From an uncultured Lachnospiraceae bacterium (lineage in GTDB: Bacteria > Bacillota > Clostridia > Lachnospirales > Lachnospiraceae): a stretch of 7,644 nt of DNA. Position numbers and translations under genes: made by a program. The notes under the pieces were generated by a model that was given only the letters and a program-made list of their open reading frames with translations, did no database searches and was not told the origin of the DNA. Of this stretch, positions 1 to 6,489 are shown piece by piece. Location: NCBI GenBank assembly GCA_910585965.1, contig CAJUHH010000033.1, forward strand, positions 1 through 7,644, read 5' to 3'. Position 1 is the first letter of the stretch, and each line of letters starts with the position of its first letter.

Positions 1-42
1 AAGTTCTTGGCGAAGCACCCACTGGTGCGAGCCTTAGAACTT
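1..42. repeat. Imperfect inverted repeat downstream of recJ
   Basis: Outer arms AAGTTCT (1-7) and AGAACTT (36-42) pair. Inside them GGC pairs with GCC and GCACC pairs with GGTGC around a short CACT loop, with small internal bulges. The hairpin lies just past the recJ stop codon. It could be a transcript 3' end structure or a copy of a dispersed intergenic palindrome. No U-tract can be seen because the window ends at its outer edge, so calling it a terminator is not justified. The structure is seen directly; its role is not known. Confidence 0.5.
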
Positions 43-70
43 CTCTTCACACTACAGCACACGAATCTTT

Positions 71-1852
71 CTATTGGTATCCCCGCATCACGATCTGTAT
101 GCTTTCCCTTCCACCATACCGATTGATATCAGGATAATAAAGGATGCTGATAGGAATATCCACCCTTTCCCCCTGGTACAGCCGATTCACCATATATTCC
201 CCTGCCTTTCCCACAAGAAAATTATGGAACGCCTCCAGATCCCCGAAATACACCATATCATAAAATCCCCCGCTTCCGTCCGTTATCCCGTACTTTCCTA
301 CGTTTCTGTTCTTCCCCATAATCCTTCCATTGATAATATGTATATCCTTCTGGGCAAAAACAGGCTTTGTATTGCCGATGCCGAAAGGTTCCAGTATCTC
401 CAGCTGGCAGATCAGCTCTTTGGAAATATAGGACAGGGGCATTGCCACGTCAATATGGATTTTTTCCTCCAGGTCGTCCTCCGTCAGCCGGCATCTTTCA
501 TTGATCCTTTGCCGGAAAACTTCCACATCCTCTTCCCGCATCGACAGCCCCGCCGCCATTTTATGTCCCCCGTATTTAGTAAACAATTCCTTGCAGCCGG
601 TCAGTTCCTCATACATATGGTAGCCTTCGATCGAACGCCCGGAGCCTTTGACTCCCTCTTCCCCTTTTGTCAGCACAAATGCTGGTCTCCCATACTTTTC
701 CCGTATTCTTCCGGCAATGATTCCTGCCAGGCTTTCATGCACTCCCGGCAGATAGACGACAAGAACCCTGTCCTTTAACAGGCCTTCCCTTTCTATGGAA
801 GCCGCCGCCTCTTCGGTTCCTTTTACCGTCATCTCTTTCCGGGTATCGTTCAGGTTCTTAAGCTCTGCCGCGATCTTTACCGCTTCCTCCCTTTCCCGGC
901 TCTGCAAAAGTTCCAGCGCCCGCTTCGCCGTATCCAGCCTCCCGGTAGCGTTCATGCACGGCCCGAGGATAAACCCGATATGATAGGCAGAAAGCTGCTG
1001 CTTATCCACCCCGCAGACCTCCATCAATGCTTTCAGCCCCGGGTTTCTCGTATGCCTCATATTGGCCAGGCCATGTTTTACCATCATGCGGTTTTCATCC
1101 TTCAACTCCATTAAGTCGCATATGGTCGCAAAAGCCGCCACTTCCAGAAGTTCTTCCAAAAGCTCCTCTTTCTCCTCCCCCGAAACCACTTCTTTATGCT
1201 CTTCCAGAAGCTGCTGCACCAGCTTATAGGCCACCGCCGCGCCGCATATGTTTTTACATGGATAAGGGCAGTCCTGCCTTTTCGGATCCACTACGGCCGC
1301 CGCATCCGGCAGCAGATACATGCGCTCCCCGCCGTTCGTCTCTTCATAAGGGATCTCATGGTGATCCGTCACCACGACCGTCATGCCTAGCTTTTTTGCA
1401 TAATCGATCTGGGCCGCCGCCGCGATGCCGTTGTCGCAGGTGACTACGGTATCCACTCCCCCGTCGGAAGCCTCTTTTATCAGCCCCTCATTCAATCCAT
1501 ATCCGTCCCTGACCCGGTGGGGAATCACCGTATCCGCCCTTGCGCCGCAGACAGTCAGCCCCCGGAGCAGGATATAAGAAGCACAAATGCCGTCCGCATC
1601 ATAATCCCCGATAATACGCATCTTCGCTCCCGATGCGATTTTTCCTTTTAATACTGCGACCGCCCTATCCATATCTTTCAGAAGCAAAGGATCATAAAAA
1701 TCCCCTTTCCCTCCATCCAGGTACTTGCGAATATCCTCGTCTTCTATAATATCCCGGTTACGGATCAAACGGGCGACAACCGGGTCTATCCCGTACTTTT
1801 CGGCTATTTTCTGAAAATCCGCTTTTTTCGCCGCGATCATCCACCGTGCCAT
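71..1852 (-). CDS. recJ: Single-stranded-DNA-specific 5'-3' exonuclease RecJ
   Basis: RecJ degrades single-stranded DNA 5' to 3' in the cytoplasm and acts in recombinational repair, mismatch repair and stalled-fork processing. The protein has 593 residues from the chosen start, close to the usual length of about 560-600. The DHH phosphoesterase core is complete: GDYDADG (about 82-88), CDNG (139-142), TDHH (162-165) and a VVDP motif (about 187-190), followed by GRLD (about 304). The DHHA1 part carries GSGRS (about 403) and GGHKMAAG (428-435), and a C-terminal OB-like part contains EPFGIGN. The frame stays open to an ATG at 1912, but that start has no ribosome site. The ATG at 1852 has GAGGGG seven bases upstream and begins MARWMIAAKK, as relatives do. 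It lies 98 nt after secDF, the last gene of the block, with no convincing terminator between, so co-transcription is likely. All metal-binding motifs look intact. Confidence 0.95.
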   Translation of the reverse strand: MARWMIAAKKADFQKIAEKYGIDPVVARLIRNRDIIEDEDIRKYLDGGKGDFYDPLLLKDMDRAVAVLKGKIASGAKMRIIGDYDADGICASYILLRGLTVCGARADTVIPHRVRDGYGLNEGLIKEASDGGVDTVVTCDNGIAAAAQIDYAKKLGMTVVVTDHHEIPYEETNGGERMYLLPDAAAVVDPKRQDCPYPCKNICGAAVAYKLVQQLLEEHKEVVSGEEKEELLEELLEVAAFATICDLMELKDENRMMVKHGLANMRHTRNPGLKALMEVCGVDKQQLSAYHIGFILGPCMNATGRLDTAKRALELLQSREREEAVKIAAELKNLNDTRKEMTVKGTEEAAASIEREGLLKDRVLVVYLPGVHESLAGIIAGRIREKYGRPAFVLTKGEEGVKGSGRSIEGYHMYEELTGCKELFTKYGGHKMAAGLSMREEDVEVFRQRINERCRLTEDDLEEKIHIDVAMPLSYISKELICQLEILEPFGIGNTKPVFAQKDIHIINGRIMGKNRNVGKYGITDGSGGFYDMVYFGDLEAFHNFLVGKAGEYMVNRLYQGERVDIPISILYYPDINRYGGRESIQIVMRGYQ

Positions 1853-1950
1853 AACTCGTCCCCTCTTTTCAACTAAAGCCCCGCCGAAAGCAACTTTATA
1901 CACATATGCCATGTGTTACGATTGCCGCCGGCGGGGAAATTTATCCTGTC

Positions 1951-4197
1951 TTATGCTTTCTTTTCAAATTTCGTCCGGAATACATACCACAGCGCCCCTG
2001 TAATGCATACCGAAGAATAAGTTCCGCATACGATGCCTACCATAAGGGGCAGCGCAAACTCGCGGATGCTTGTGACACCAAAAATATAGAGGGAAGCCAC
2101 CATAAAGAACGTTGTCAACGAAGTAAAAATACTTCTTGACAAAGTCTTGCTGATACTGTCGTTCACCACATCCTGAAGGTTGTCCTTTTTGCCCATCAGC
2201 GCCATATTTTCCCTGATCCTGTCAAAAATAACGATCGTCGCGTTAATGGAATATCCCACGATCGTCAGCATACAAGCAATAAAGGTACTGCTGACGGATA
2301 CCTTCGCCGCCGCATAAAATGCCAGCACCACCAGCACGTCATGTACCAGCGCCAGCACCGCGCTCGCCCCGAAGCGGATGTCCTTAAAGCGGAACCAGAT
2401 ATAAAGAAGCATGCACGCTGTCGCAACCAGAATAGCCACCACCGCATCGGACTGCATTTCTCTGCTGATGGTCGAGCTGATGGTCTCCGCCGTAATCTTT
2501 TCCGCATCTGCGGAGAAGTTATTTACCATCGCATCCTTAAACTGCTCCCTCTCCTGCACAGTTAAAGTCCTTGTCTTAAAGATCACTTCATTGGTTCCGG
2601 CCACCTTCTGCGTCTGCACATTGCCGTCCCCGGTAATCGCCTCGATGGAAGGCACGATGTCCTGGTCGATCTGTTCAATCGTCATATCCTCGTTAAAGGT
2701 GACGTTCGTGGATGTGCCGCCTACAAATTCCAGGCTGTAGTTTAACGCGCTTCCGCCGGACGACTTGTTCACGCCCATCACGACGAACCCGGCGACGATA
2801 ACAGCCAGTGAAACGGTAAAGAATACCTTTTTCTTCGATAAGAAAGCAATCACTTTGCCTTCTTTTCCGACACCGTAAAGGGATACCTTCTTCAGCCCCA
2901 CTGCATACATCGCTTTCATAATCTGTTTTGTGATTACCAGCGCGGTAAACATGGATACAACGATGCCAAGGCCCAGCGTCTGGGCAAAGCCCTTAATCGT
3001 ACCCGATCCGATAAAACCAAGCACAAGAGCCGCGATCAGCGTCGTGACATTCCCGTCCAGAATGGCGGAAAATGCCTTTTCAAAGCCGATCTTAACCGCT
3101 GACTGCACAGTTTTTCCCGTCGCCAGTTCTTCCCTGATCCTGGCAAAAATAATGACATTTGCATCCACCGCCATACCGATCGAAAGGATGATGCCGGCAA
3201 TACCCGGCAGTGTCAGCGTTATTTCGAATAAATTCAAAAGAACAACAGTCATCGCCGTATAGATCGCCAGCGCGAGGCCCGCCGCCACGCCCATGAGCCA
3301 GTAAACAGCGATCATAAAAACTACTACAAGGCCGAATCCTACAGCCGCCGCTTTCAGGCTCGTGCTGATCGCCGCGCTTCCCAGCTGGGCGCCTACTACG
3401 TTGGAACGCAGTTCTTCCAGTTCCAGCTTCAGCCCGCCGATACGTATGGTGGAAGCCAGCACGTCCGCCTCCTCAAAGGTAAAGCTCCCTGTAATCTGGG
3501 CATTTCCGTCCGTAATCGCCGCATTTACCATCGGCGCGCTGATGATTTTATTGTCATAATAGATCGCAATGCTTTCCCCTTTCTCATAAGCCTTTCTCGT
3601 AGCATCCGCGAACTTCTTTGTCCCCTCCTGGGTCATGGTCAGGTCTACCCCGAACTGGCTGCCCTGCATATTATCATTAATGCTTCCTGCACGGGCATCC
3701 TTCACGTCCGTTCCCACCAGCACGATAGAGCCATCGGCCTGAAGCTCCGAAATATCTTTTAACAGGAAATAAACCAGCCCCCCATTTTCATCCATCGTCG
3801 CCGTATAGTTCAGGCCGCCCTCCGGGTCCGTCTCCGAAATAAAGAACAAAGACCCGGGCTTGCCCAATTCCTCCAGAATCGCATTGGCATCGGATACGCC
3901 TGGAATCTCAATGCTGATCCGATCATTCCCTTCCTGGTATACCTGCGCCTCCGTGCTGTATTTTTCCACACGCTTCTGGAGCTTGTAGATCGTATCCGCC
4001 ATATCTTCTTTGGAAGGGTCTTCCTCCCCCACCACCTGATAAGTGATGCTGACGCCGCCGGCCAGATCAAGGCCCAGCTTGATGCCCGATGCCGCTCCTG
4101 CTTTCTCGGTTCCGATCCCTTCCACTGCGGTATAGGAAAGACCGCCCAAAAGCAGGATCATCACGAGCAGGACAATAATCGCCTTATTTTTTTTCAT
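1951..4197 (-). CDS. secDF: Protein translocase subunit SecDF (fused SecD and SecF)
   Basis: A 748-residue fusion of SecD and SecF, the proton-motive-force-driven membrane component that helps SecYEG complete protein export. Both halves follow the family plan of one TM helix, a large extracytoplasmic domain and five more helices. The SecD half has TM1 at about 6-24, GLDLAGG at 42-48 (usual form GLDLRGG), the P1 domain to about 275 and TM helices to about 430, including MAVDAN with Asp345. The SecF half has its first TM at about 457-476, then YSLEFVGGTS (about 487-496), and helices from about 583 to 740 with LVHD (Asp620) and FDRIREN (about 658-664). The usual GYSINDT motif reads GYSINAT here, with Ala653 in place of Asp. 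The start is well fixed: GGAGGAG lies about eight bases before ATG 4197. Only 16 nt separate it from scfB, and its ribosome site overlaps the end of scfB, so the two are co-transcribed. Confidence 0.95.
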   Translation of the reverse strand: MKKNKAIIVLLVMILLLGGLSYTAVEGIGTEKAGAASGIKLGLDLAGGVSITYQVVGEEDPSKEDMADTIYKLQKRVEKYSTEAQVYQEGNDRISIEIPGVSDANAILEELGKPGSLFFISETDPEGGLNYTATMDENGGLVYFLLKDISELQADGSIVLVGTDVKDARAGSINDNMQGSQFGVDLTMTQEGTKKFADATRKAYEKGESIAIYYDNKIISAPMVNAAITDGNAQITGSFTFEEADVLASTIRIGGLKLELEELRSNVVGAQLGSAAISTSLKAAAVGFGLVVVFMIAVYWLMGVAAGLALAIYTAMTVVLLNLFEITLTLPGIAGIILSIGMAVDANVIIFARIREELATGKTVQSAVKIGFEKAFSAILDGNVTTLIAALVLGFIGSGTIKGFAQTLGLGIVVSMFTALVITKQIMKAMYAVGLKKVSLYGVGKEGKVIAFLSKKKVFFTVSLAVIVAGFVVMGVNKSSGGSALNYSLEFVGGTSTNVTFNEDMTIEQIDQDIVPSIEAITGDGNVQTQKVAGTNEVIFKTRTLTVQEREQFKDAMVNNFSADAEKITAETISSTISREMQSDAVVAILVATACMLLYIWFRFKDIRFGASAVLALVHDVLVVLAFYAAAKVSVSSTFIACMLTIVGYSINATIVIFDRIRENMALMGKKDNLQDVVNDSISKTLSRSIFTSLTTFFMVASLYIFGVTSIREFALPLMVGIVCGTYSSVCITGALWYVFRTKFEKKA

Positions 4198-4213
4198 CTT
4201 CGTTTCTCCTCCA

Positions 4214-5650
4214 TTATTCCGCCAAAGCCGCTTTTATCATAATCGCGCACTCGATGCGCTTTCTCTGCAATTCACAGCCGAGGTCGTATGCGTCATTGAT
4301 ATTTTTATGGAAATTGTAGGAATTTGCCGCACAGCCGCCGCTGCAATAGAATTTGGCAAAGCAATCCCGACATTTTTCCTTGGCATATACGTTGCACGTC
4401 TTGAATTCATCCCGGATATCGGTACGCGTAATGCCGTCTTCCACATTTCCCATCAAAAACTCTTCTTTTCCGACAAACTGATGGCATGGATACAAGTCGC
4501 CCCAGGGTGTTACCGCCAAATATTCCGTGCCGGACCCGCAGCCGGAAAGCCTTTTGGCCACGCAGGGTCCCCCTTCCAGATCAATCATAAAATGGAAGAA
4601 GTTCACCGGCTTTCCCGCTTTCCTTCTCTCCAGGAGCTTTACGGCCAGCCTGTCGTATTCTGCCAGCAAGGTTTCCAGGTCTTCCTCCCGCAGGGCATAA
4701 TCATCGGAAGGTTCCGCCACCACTGGCTCCACCGAAATCTGTTCAAACCCCAGATCCGCCAGATGTTCCACATCCTTTGAAAAATCCAGGTTATTCCTCG
4801 TGAAGGTTCCCCTTACATAATAATTTGTCTGTCCCCGGCTTTCCGCCAGCTTCTGGAATTTCGGGACGATTTCCTCGTAGCTGCCCTGTCCTCCCCTGTG
4901 GGGACGCATCCTGTCATTGACCTCCTTGCGTCCGTCAATGCTGAGGACCACGTTACTCATTTCTTTGTTAGCAAACTCCATCACTTCATCGTTCAAAAGA
5001 ACGCCGTTCGTCGTCAGCGTAAACCGGAATTTTTTATGGAAAGGTTCTTCCAGGCTTCTCCCATATGCCACCAGGTCTTTCACCACCTGCCAGTTCATCA
5101 GCGGCTCCCCGCCGAAAAAATCCACCTCCAGGTTGACCCGGTTCCCGGAATTCGCCACGAGGAAATCCAACGCCTTTTTCCCCGTCTCATAACTCATCAA
5201 CGCCCTTCTCCCATGATATTCCCCTTCTTCTGCAAAACAATATTGGCAGGCCAAGTTACAGTCATGGGCCACATGCAGGCAAAGCGCTTTTACTACCGTT
5301 TCCCTTTTCTTAAAATCCCCAATATAATCTTCATAAATATCCGGCGCATAAAGCTGTCCCGCTTCCTTTAATAAAAGGATCTCTTCCAGCGCCTCTCTGA
5401 TCTCTTCCTTTTCATAAGGCAGATGCAGTTCCTCTATTTTTTCCATCCATGCTTCTGCCTGCGCGCTTCCGCATTCTGTGCCGCAAATCTGTCCATCGCA
5501 TTCCTGCGTTCCGCATGTCTGTGTACTACACGGAAGCAGTTCCTCCACCGCACGGACCAAGTCGTAGACAACGTCATCCACCACATGCACGGAACCGCTG
5601 TTTACATCCAATACGATATTGTATCCATTGTTTTTATACTGATGTACCAC
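4214..5650 (-). CDS. scfB: SCIFF (ranthipeptide) radical SAM maturase with SPASM domain
   Basis: A cytoplasmic radical S-adenosylmethionine enzyme that forms thioether crosslinks between cysteines and other residues of the SCIFF precursor encoded just upstream. Numbered from the GTG start at 5650 (478 residues): an N-terminal RRE-like precursor-binding domain (MVHQYKNNGYNIVLDVNSG onward); the radical SAM CX3CX2C motif at Cys131, Cys135 and Cys138; FFGGEP at about 178-183; and a C-terminal SPASM region with Cys371, Cys389, the CX2CX5CX3C run at Cys427/430/436/440, and Cys459, suited to two auxiliary 4Fe-4S clusters. An in-frame ATG at 5707 would add 19 residues, but it lacks a ribosome site and lies in a hairpin loop. 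The GTG has an AAAGGG site nine bases upstream and gives the N-terminus expected for the family. Unusual: residues 41-60 hold five cysteines spaced by five, CSTQTC-type repeats. The gene ends 16 nt before secDF. Confidence 0.93.
   Translation of the reverse strand: MVHQYKNNGYNIVLDVNSGSVHVVDDVVYDLVRAVEELLPCSTQTCGTQECDGQICGTECGSAQAEAWMEKIEELHLPYEKEEIREALEEILLLKEAGQLYAPDIYEDYIGDFKKRETVVKALCLHVAHDCNLACQYCFAEEGEYHGRRALMSYETGKKALDFLVANSGNRVNLEVDFFGGEPLMNWQVVKDLVAYGRSLEEPFHKKFRFTLTTNGVLLNDEVMEFANKEMSNVVLSIDGRKEVNDRMRPHRGGQGSYEEIVPKFQKLAESRGQTNYYVRGTFTRNNLDFSKDVEHLADLGFEQISVEPVVAEPSDDYALREEDLETLLAEYDRLAVKLLERRKAGKPVNFFHFMIDLEGGPCVAKRLSGCGSGTEYLAVTPWGDLYPCHQFVGKEEFLMGNVEDGITRTDIRDEFKTCNVYAKEKCRDCFAKFYCSGGCAANSYNFHKNINDAYDLGCELQRKRIECAIMIKAALAE
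5468..5530 (-). repeat. Imperfect 15-nt tandem repeats encoding a Cys-rich insert in scfB
   Basis: Within scfB, units of about 15 nt beginning TGCGG or TGCGA follow one another and encode C-STQT, C-GTQE, C-DGQI, C-GTE, C. This places cysteines at residues 41, 46, 51, 56 and 60 of the 478-residue protein, all in the N-terminal precursor-binding region and before the radical SAM core. The units are similar in both DNA and protein, which suggests growth by slippage or tandem duplication. Whether the segment is unique to this strain cannot be judged without an alignment. Confidence 0.7.
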
Positions 5651-5690
5651 TTCACCAATCCCTTTCCCGTCCAATCCTCTGCGCATACAA

Positions 5691-5721
5691 TAAGCAGCGA
5701 TGACCATCCAATCGCTGCTTA
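5691..5721 (-). promoter_or_regulatory. Hairpin just upstream of, or over, the scfB start
   Basis: A perfect 11-bp inverted repeat, TAAGCAGCGAT (5691-5701) and ATCGCTGCTTA (5711-5721), flanks a nine-base loop. The loop contains the ATG at 5707, the upstream candidate start of scfB. If scfB starts at the GTG (5650), the hairpin lies wholly in the untranslated spacer, 41 nt before the start codon. It could protect or process the mRNA or tune maturase translation. The structure is seen; the function is inferred. Confidence 0.6.
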
Positions 5722-5763
5722 CGAAGTCTTTATTCCCGCGAGCAATGAGCCAAGTGCCGTGCC

Positions 5764-5788
5764 TAAAACCAACCGATGGTTGGTTTTA
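5764..5788 (-). terminator. Hairpin in the scfA-scfB spacer, possible attenuator
   Basis: A perfect 11-bp stem (arms 5764-5774 and 5778-5788) closes a three-base loop. Read on the minus strand, the 3' arm ends in TTTTA. The run of U is short and part of the stem, so any termination would be partial. That fits a structure letting most transcripts end after the small precursor gene while some continue into the maturase and sec genes. It could equally be a 3' stabilising hairpin. Confidence 0.5.
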
Positions 5789-5817
5789 ATATATTGGCGA
5801 ATGCCGCGAGGGTCAAA

Positions 5818-5844
5818 CTGCGAAATTATTTTACCTTTTCGCAG
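5818..5844 (-). other. Hairpin spanning the scfA stop codon
   Basis: Eight-base arms CTGCGAAA (minus strand, from 5844 down) and TTTCGCAG (ending at 5818) enclose an 11-nt loop that contains the scfA stop codon TAA (5826-5828). This is the first of three stem-loops between the scfA coding end and the scfB start. It may affect mRNA stability at the scfA 3' end. The arms are short, so the confidence is modest. Confidence 0.4.
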
Positions 5845-5969
5845 CTCTGGTTGCCTACGGTACAAGATGTCTTACAAGCTGACTGGCAAGAAGTCTGGCA
5901 CTCGCCGCATCCGCCTTTTTTCATAGACTTTTTATAATCCCTTGTGCTTAATGTCTTTATATGTTTCAT
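5826..5969 (-). CDS. scfA: SCIFF ranthipeptide precursor (six cysteines in forty-five residues)
   Basis: A 47-residue precursor peptide, the substrate of the adjacent maturase ScfB. The N-terminal leader (about 1-20) starts MKHIKTLSTRDYKK and is basic. The core is Cys-rich: CGECQTSCQSACKTSC and then CTVGNQSC, with cysteines at 21, 24, 28, 32, 36 and 43, exactly the six that define SCIFF. In the studied homologue CteA from Clostridium thermocellum, one thioether joins a Cys to a Thr five residues on; the matching pair here is Cys32 and Thr37. The start ATG at 5969 has a perfect AGGAGG (5977-5982) seven bases upstream, and an extended -10 promoter lies about 40 bases beyond. The gene is too short for many gene finders. 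The spacer to scfB carries hairpins that may set the precursor-to-enzyme ratio. The product is very likely modified in the cytoplasm; its export and final role are unknown. Confidence 0.95.
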   Translation of the reverse strand: MKHIKTLSTRDYKKSMKKGGCGECQTSCQSACKTSCTVGNQSCEKVK

Positions 5970-6014
5970 TGCAAAGCCTCCTACTATTTTATAAACTTTC
6001 TACATACTTTTTGT

Positions 6015-6043
6015 AGTATAGCATACATTTTCCGCAAGGAAAA
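6015..6043 (-). promoter_or_regulatory. Predicted promoter of scfA (extended -10)
   Basis: On the minus strand, TGC followed directly by TATACT (6015-6023) forms an extended -10 element. A weak -35-like TTTTCC lies 17 bases further upstream (6038-6043). The start of transcription would fall near 6008, giving a leader of about 40 nt before the scfA ATG. It sits between the terminator in the repeat element and the gene, so scfA appears to be transcribed independently of the membrane-protein gene. Predicted by inspection only. Confidence 0.5.
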
Positions 6044-6220
6044 GGATTTTTTTCATAAATTAAGCCAAAATCCGCCTCCGGGCATTCCAAAAGGCGAAAC
6101 GCGCCGGGGGAAAGGCAGGGAACTGTGTACCGCGCCGGAGCGGCAGGAGATGGGCATGGATTTTCCGGCTGTTGCGTACAATCAGCAATTTCATTTATGA
6201 AATGGTCGAAAGCACAGGGG

Positions 6221-6244
6221 GAAATTGCCATGGATGGCAATTTC
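6221..6244. repeat. Perfect palindromic hairpin in the core of the element
   Basis: Arms of 11 bp, GAAATTGCCAT and ATGGCAATTTC, surround two bases. It directly precedes the A-tract of the terminator hairpin and lies, with it, inside a further pair of arms GGTCGAAA (6204-6211) and TTTCGACC (6273-6280). The nested design suggests that the folded form matters rather than a coding function. Confidence 0.7.
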
Positions 6245-6246
6245 AG

Positions 6247-6275
6247 AAAAAAAGGACACGGATGTCCTTTTTTTT
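6247..6275. terminator. Bidirectional intrinsic terminator
   Basis: Seven A, then GGACA, a CGGA loop, TGTCC and eight T. On the minus strand the same bases give a GGACA/TGTCC stem followed by seven U, so it should work in both directions. On the minus strand it would end transcripts from the membrane-protein gene before the scfA promoter. It forms the centre of the 381-bp inverted-repeat element. Confidence 0.8.
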
Positions 6276-6489
6276 CGACCCGATCGGTTTCACGACATAC
6301 CCCCATTTCATTAATGAAATCTGATTGGTAGCTTCAGCCGGAAAATCCATGCCCATCTCCTGCCGCTCCGGCGCGGTACACGGTTCCCTGCCTTTCCCCC
6401 GGCGCGTTTCGCCTTTTGGAATGCCCGGAGGCGGATTTTGGCTCAACTAAATAAAATAATACTTCCTGCTTATTTTATATAGCAGTCTT

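Larger units (their letters stand above)
6063..6443. repeat. 381-bp intergenic element with 109-bp near-perfect inverted arms
   Basis: Arms 6063-6171 and 6335-6443 are reverse complements over 109 bp with a single difference (6124 against 6382). In a plus-strand RNA that difference is a U-G wobble pair. Weaker similarity continues inward for about 30 bp on each side and includes 16-bp palindromes of the ATTTCATNNATGAAAT type (6188-6203, 6305-6320). The arms are GC-rich, unlike the AT-rich flanks. The central part holds two more hairpins and a bidirectional terminator. No transposase or other convincing gene lies within. A third, partial copy appears at the right end of the window, so this is a family. 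It could be a MITE-like non-autonomous element or an invertible segment; an RNA-forming repeat is also possible. A TAAAT on both sides (6056-6060, 6448-6452) is a weak candidate target duplication. Confidence 0.85.

Noticed and set aside
74..778. Long plus-strand frame of 234 codons opposite recJ
   Set aside because: It is antisense to a clearly recognisable RecJ with intact motifs, has no ribosome site and no recognisable domain.
1924..1935. GC-rich palindrome between secDF and recJ as a terminator
   Set aside because: The self-complementary CCGCCGGCGG has no loop room and no U-tract, so read-through from secDF into recJ is more likely.
5989..6446. Frames within the inverted repeat giving SQNPPPGIPKGE-type peptides on both strands
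   Set aside because: The same peptide arises from both arms only because they are reverse complements. The frames run through the terminator hairpin and end in KKDIRVLFF-like residues produced by the stem and T-tract. No ribosome site stands before them.
6056..6452. TAAAT target-site duplication around the 381-bp element
   Set aside because: The five bases are separated from the arms by different distances on each side and the flanks are AT-rich, so coincidence is likely.
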